Below, in pieces: positions 62,726 to 64,000 of a DNA stretch of 64,000 bases. A program made the position numbers and the translations under genes. This stretch comes from Neokomagataea tanensis. Its GTDB lineage: Bacteria; Pseudomonadota; Alphaproteobacteria; Acetobacterales; Acetobacteraceae. The stretch lies in assembly GCF_006542335.1 (NCBI RefSeq), contig NZ_CP032486.1, forward strand, positions 35,724-99,723. Reading direction: 5' to 3'. The notes beneath the pieces are model-generated. The model was not told where the DNA came from, made no database searches, and saw only the letters and a program-made list of their open reading frames with translations. Positions within the stretch are counted from its first letter, which is position 1. Every line of letters begins with the position of its first letter.

Positions 62726-63973
62726 ATGACGCAACTCAATACCGCAGAGAAGCTGGCCATTCTGGCGGATGCGGCAAAATATGACGCCTCGTGCTCCTCT
62801 TCTGGCGCGCAGCGCCGGGATTCAAAAAATAGCAAAGGAATTGGTTCGACCTTAGGAGGGGGAATTTGCCATTCTTACACGCCAGACGGGCGATGTATCA
62901 GCCTCCTTAAAATTCTTCTGACCAATAGCTGCACTTTCGATTGCCACTATTGCATCAATCGTAGGTCGTCAAACGTCCGGCGTGCCCGCTTTACCGCACG
63001 CGAGGTCGTCGACCTAACGATCGACTTTTACAAGCGTAATTATATTGAAGGTCTTTTCCTTTCGTCGGGTATTATTAATACGCCCGACTATACAATGGAG
63101 CAGATCGTTGAAGTGGCGCGAAGCTTGCGTGAGGACCACAATTTCCGAGGTTATATCCACCTTAAGACGATCCCCGATGCCGACCCTGCTTTAGTGGCAA
63201 AAGCGGGGGTCCATGCCGACCGAATCTCTATCAACGTTGAGCTACCGACAGAAAGTGGGTTGCTACGCCTCGCACCCGAAAAATCACAAAATAGAATTGA
63301 GAGCGCGATGGGCAGCATGCGCAACGCAATCGAGGAAGGAGCAGATGCACGAAAACGCTTCCGTTCGGCCCCCGTCTTTGCGCCAGCCGGACAGTCCACT
63401 CAGATGATCGTTGGTGCCGATGCGGCGACCGACCGCGATATCGTGTCGCGCGCCTCCACTCTCTACGCCCGTTTCGCTCTGCGCCGCGTCTATTATTCCG
63501 CGTTCAGCCCAATCCCTGATGCGAGCGCGGTCCTGCCGTTGCGTCGGCCTCCATTGATGCGCGAACACCGCCTCTATCAGTCTGATTGGCTGATCCGTTT
63601 TTACAACTATACCGCTGCGGAGGTCAGTGCGGCAGCCGATCCAATGACAGGAATGCTGCCGCTTGACATTGACCCAAAGCTTGCCTGGGCCCTTAAATTC
63701 CGCGACATGTTTCCCGTCGATGTAAATCGTGCATCGAAGGAAATACTGTTACGTGTCCCAGGTTTGGGACCCAAGGCGGTACGGTCAATCTTAGTCTCGC
63801 GACGACACCGTGCGCTCAGGCTCGAGGATATTGGCCGCATGACAGTATCAGTCCGTAAGCTGCGGCCCTTTATCGTAACCACTGACTGGCGTCCCGTTAG
63901 TCTTTCGGACAGTGCAGACCTTCGCCCGTTAGTCGCGCCGAAGCCTATTCAACTCGAAATGTTCGGTACCTGA
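62726..63973 (+). CDS. Putative DNA modification/repair radical SAM protein
   Basis: 415 residues. Radical SAM 4Fe-4S motif CTFDCHYC (Cys69, Cys73, Cys76) after ISLLKILLTNS; further family features GLFLSSGIINTPDYTMEQIV, ADRISINVELPTESGLLRLA and a C-terminal helix-hairpin-helix VPGLGPKAVRSIL that should contact DNA. This is the type usually encoded just before a uracil-DNA-glycosylase-like partner protein; a new ATG follows one base after its stop. The SOS box upstream indicates damage induction. Confidence 0.87.
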   Translation: MTQLNTAEKLAILADAAKYDASCSSSGAQRRDSKNSKGIGSTLGGGICHSYTPDGRCISLLKILLTNSCTFDCHYCINRRSSNVRRARFTAREVVDLTIDFYKRNYIEGLFLSSGIINTPDYTMEQIVEVARSLREDHNFRGYIHLKTIPDADPALVAKAGVHADRISINVELPTESGLLRLAPEKSQNRIESAMGSMRNAIEEGADARKRFRSAPVFAPAGQSTQMIVGADAATDRDIVSRASTLYARFALRRVYYSAFSPIPDASAVLPLRRPPLMREHRLYQSDWLIRFYNYTAAEVSAAADPMTGMLPLDIDPKLAWALKFRDMFPVDVNRASKEILLRVPGLGPKAVRSILVSRRHRALRLEDIGRMTVSVRKLRPFIVTTDWRPVSLSDSADLRPLVAPKPIQLEMFGT

Positions 63974-63974
63974 C

Positions 63975-64000
63975 CATGCGTGTCGTTAAACTCAGGACCG
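63975..64000 (+). CDS. Start of next gene, probable UDG-like partner of the radical SAM protein
   Basis: Only MRVVKLRT is visible before the window ends. The one-base gap to the radical SAM stop and the known pairing of these families suggest the UDG-linked partner protein, but eight residues cannot prove it. Confidence 0.4.

Overview
This window looks like part of a large, IS-riddled plasmid (or plasmid-derived island) of an acetic acid bacterium (Acetobacteraceae, Alphaproteobacteria). The plasmid call rests on a RepC-type replication initiator (22854-24197), a parBA partition operon bracketed by two parS-like palindromes (33429-35494), addiction modules, truncated mobilisation-type genes, and more than twenty intact, deleted or fragmentary insertion sequences. 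The taxon call is an inference from protein style, an alphaproteobacterial SOS box and the families present; no rRNA or tRNA gene was seen.

Layout. 1-5.6 kb: end of a sensor kinase, then IS debris, an IS1111-group element, and a low-GC remnant of a lysozyme-like effector with an Ivy-like lysozyme inhibitor. 5.8-7.3 kb: two toxin-antitoxin pairs. 7.4-18.4 kb: cargo metabolism and regulation (AbrB-type permease, isochorismatase-fold protein and LysR; a frameshifted MocR; AraC with GlcG-like, SDR and DapA-like genes; XRE-cupin regulator divergent from a lactate-permease-type transporter). 18.9-26.3 kb: plasmid backbone (mobilisation-like genes, SPFH protein, RepC, HU, WGR protein, the start of an MmeI-like methylase). 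26.3-33.2 kb: second IS1111 copy in inverse orientation, IS6 derivatives and a large methylase/helicase cut at its Walker A motif. 33.4-35.5 kb: partition locus.

36-44.7 kb: a type I-F CRISPR-Cas system, tightly overlapped, in the order csy1-csy2-csy3-csy4-cas1-cas2/3-array, i.e. effector genes ahead of adaptation genes. The array has ten repeats and its distal end is cut by an IS6 element. 45.6-49.3 kb: a 1047-residue polymorphic toxin with DUF4214-like repeats and a CdiA-CT-like nuclease end, with a truncated CdiI-like immunity gene. 49.4-51.2 kb: resolvase with res-like sites and an unusual C-terminal extension, then a MazEF-type module. 53.7-60.7 kb: two Hint-domain strand-loop-strand adhesins and a matching autotransporter-type heptosyltransferase; one adhesin and the transferase carry G-tract frameshifts. 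61-64 kb: DUF2945 protein, a small membrane protein, and an SOS-box-preceded radical SAM DNA-repair-type gene.

Two IS6-family types dominate. Type A is about 836 bp with GGCCCTGTTGCAAAG ends; type B is about 796 bp with GGTGATGTCACGTTAA-like ends. They truncate many genes without visible target duplications, so much of the layout appears to come from IS-mediated deletion and fusion. Many disrupted genes break at homopolymers, so either indel-prone sequencing or real decay/phase variation must be kept in mind.
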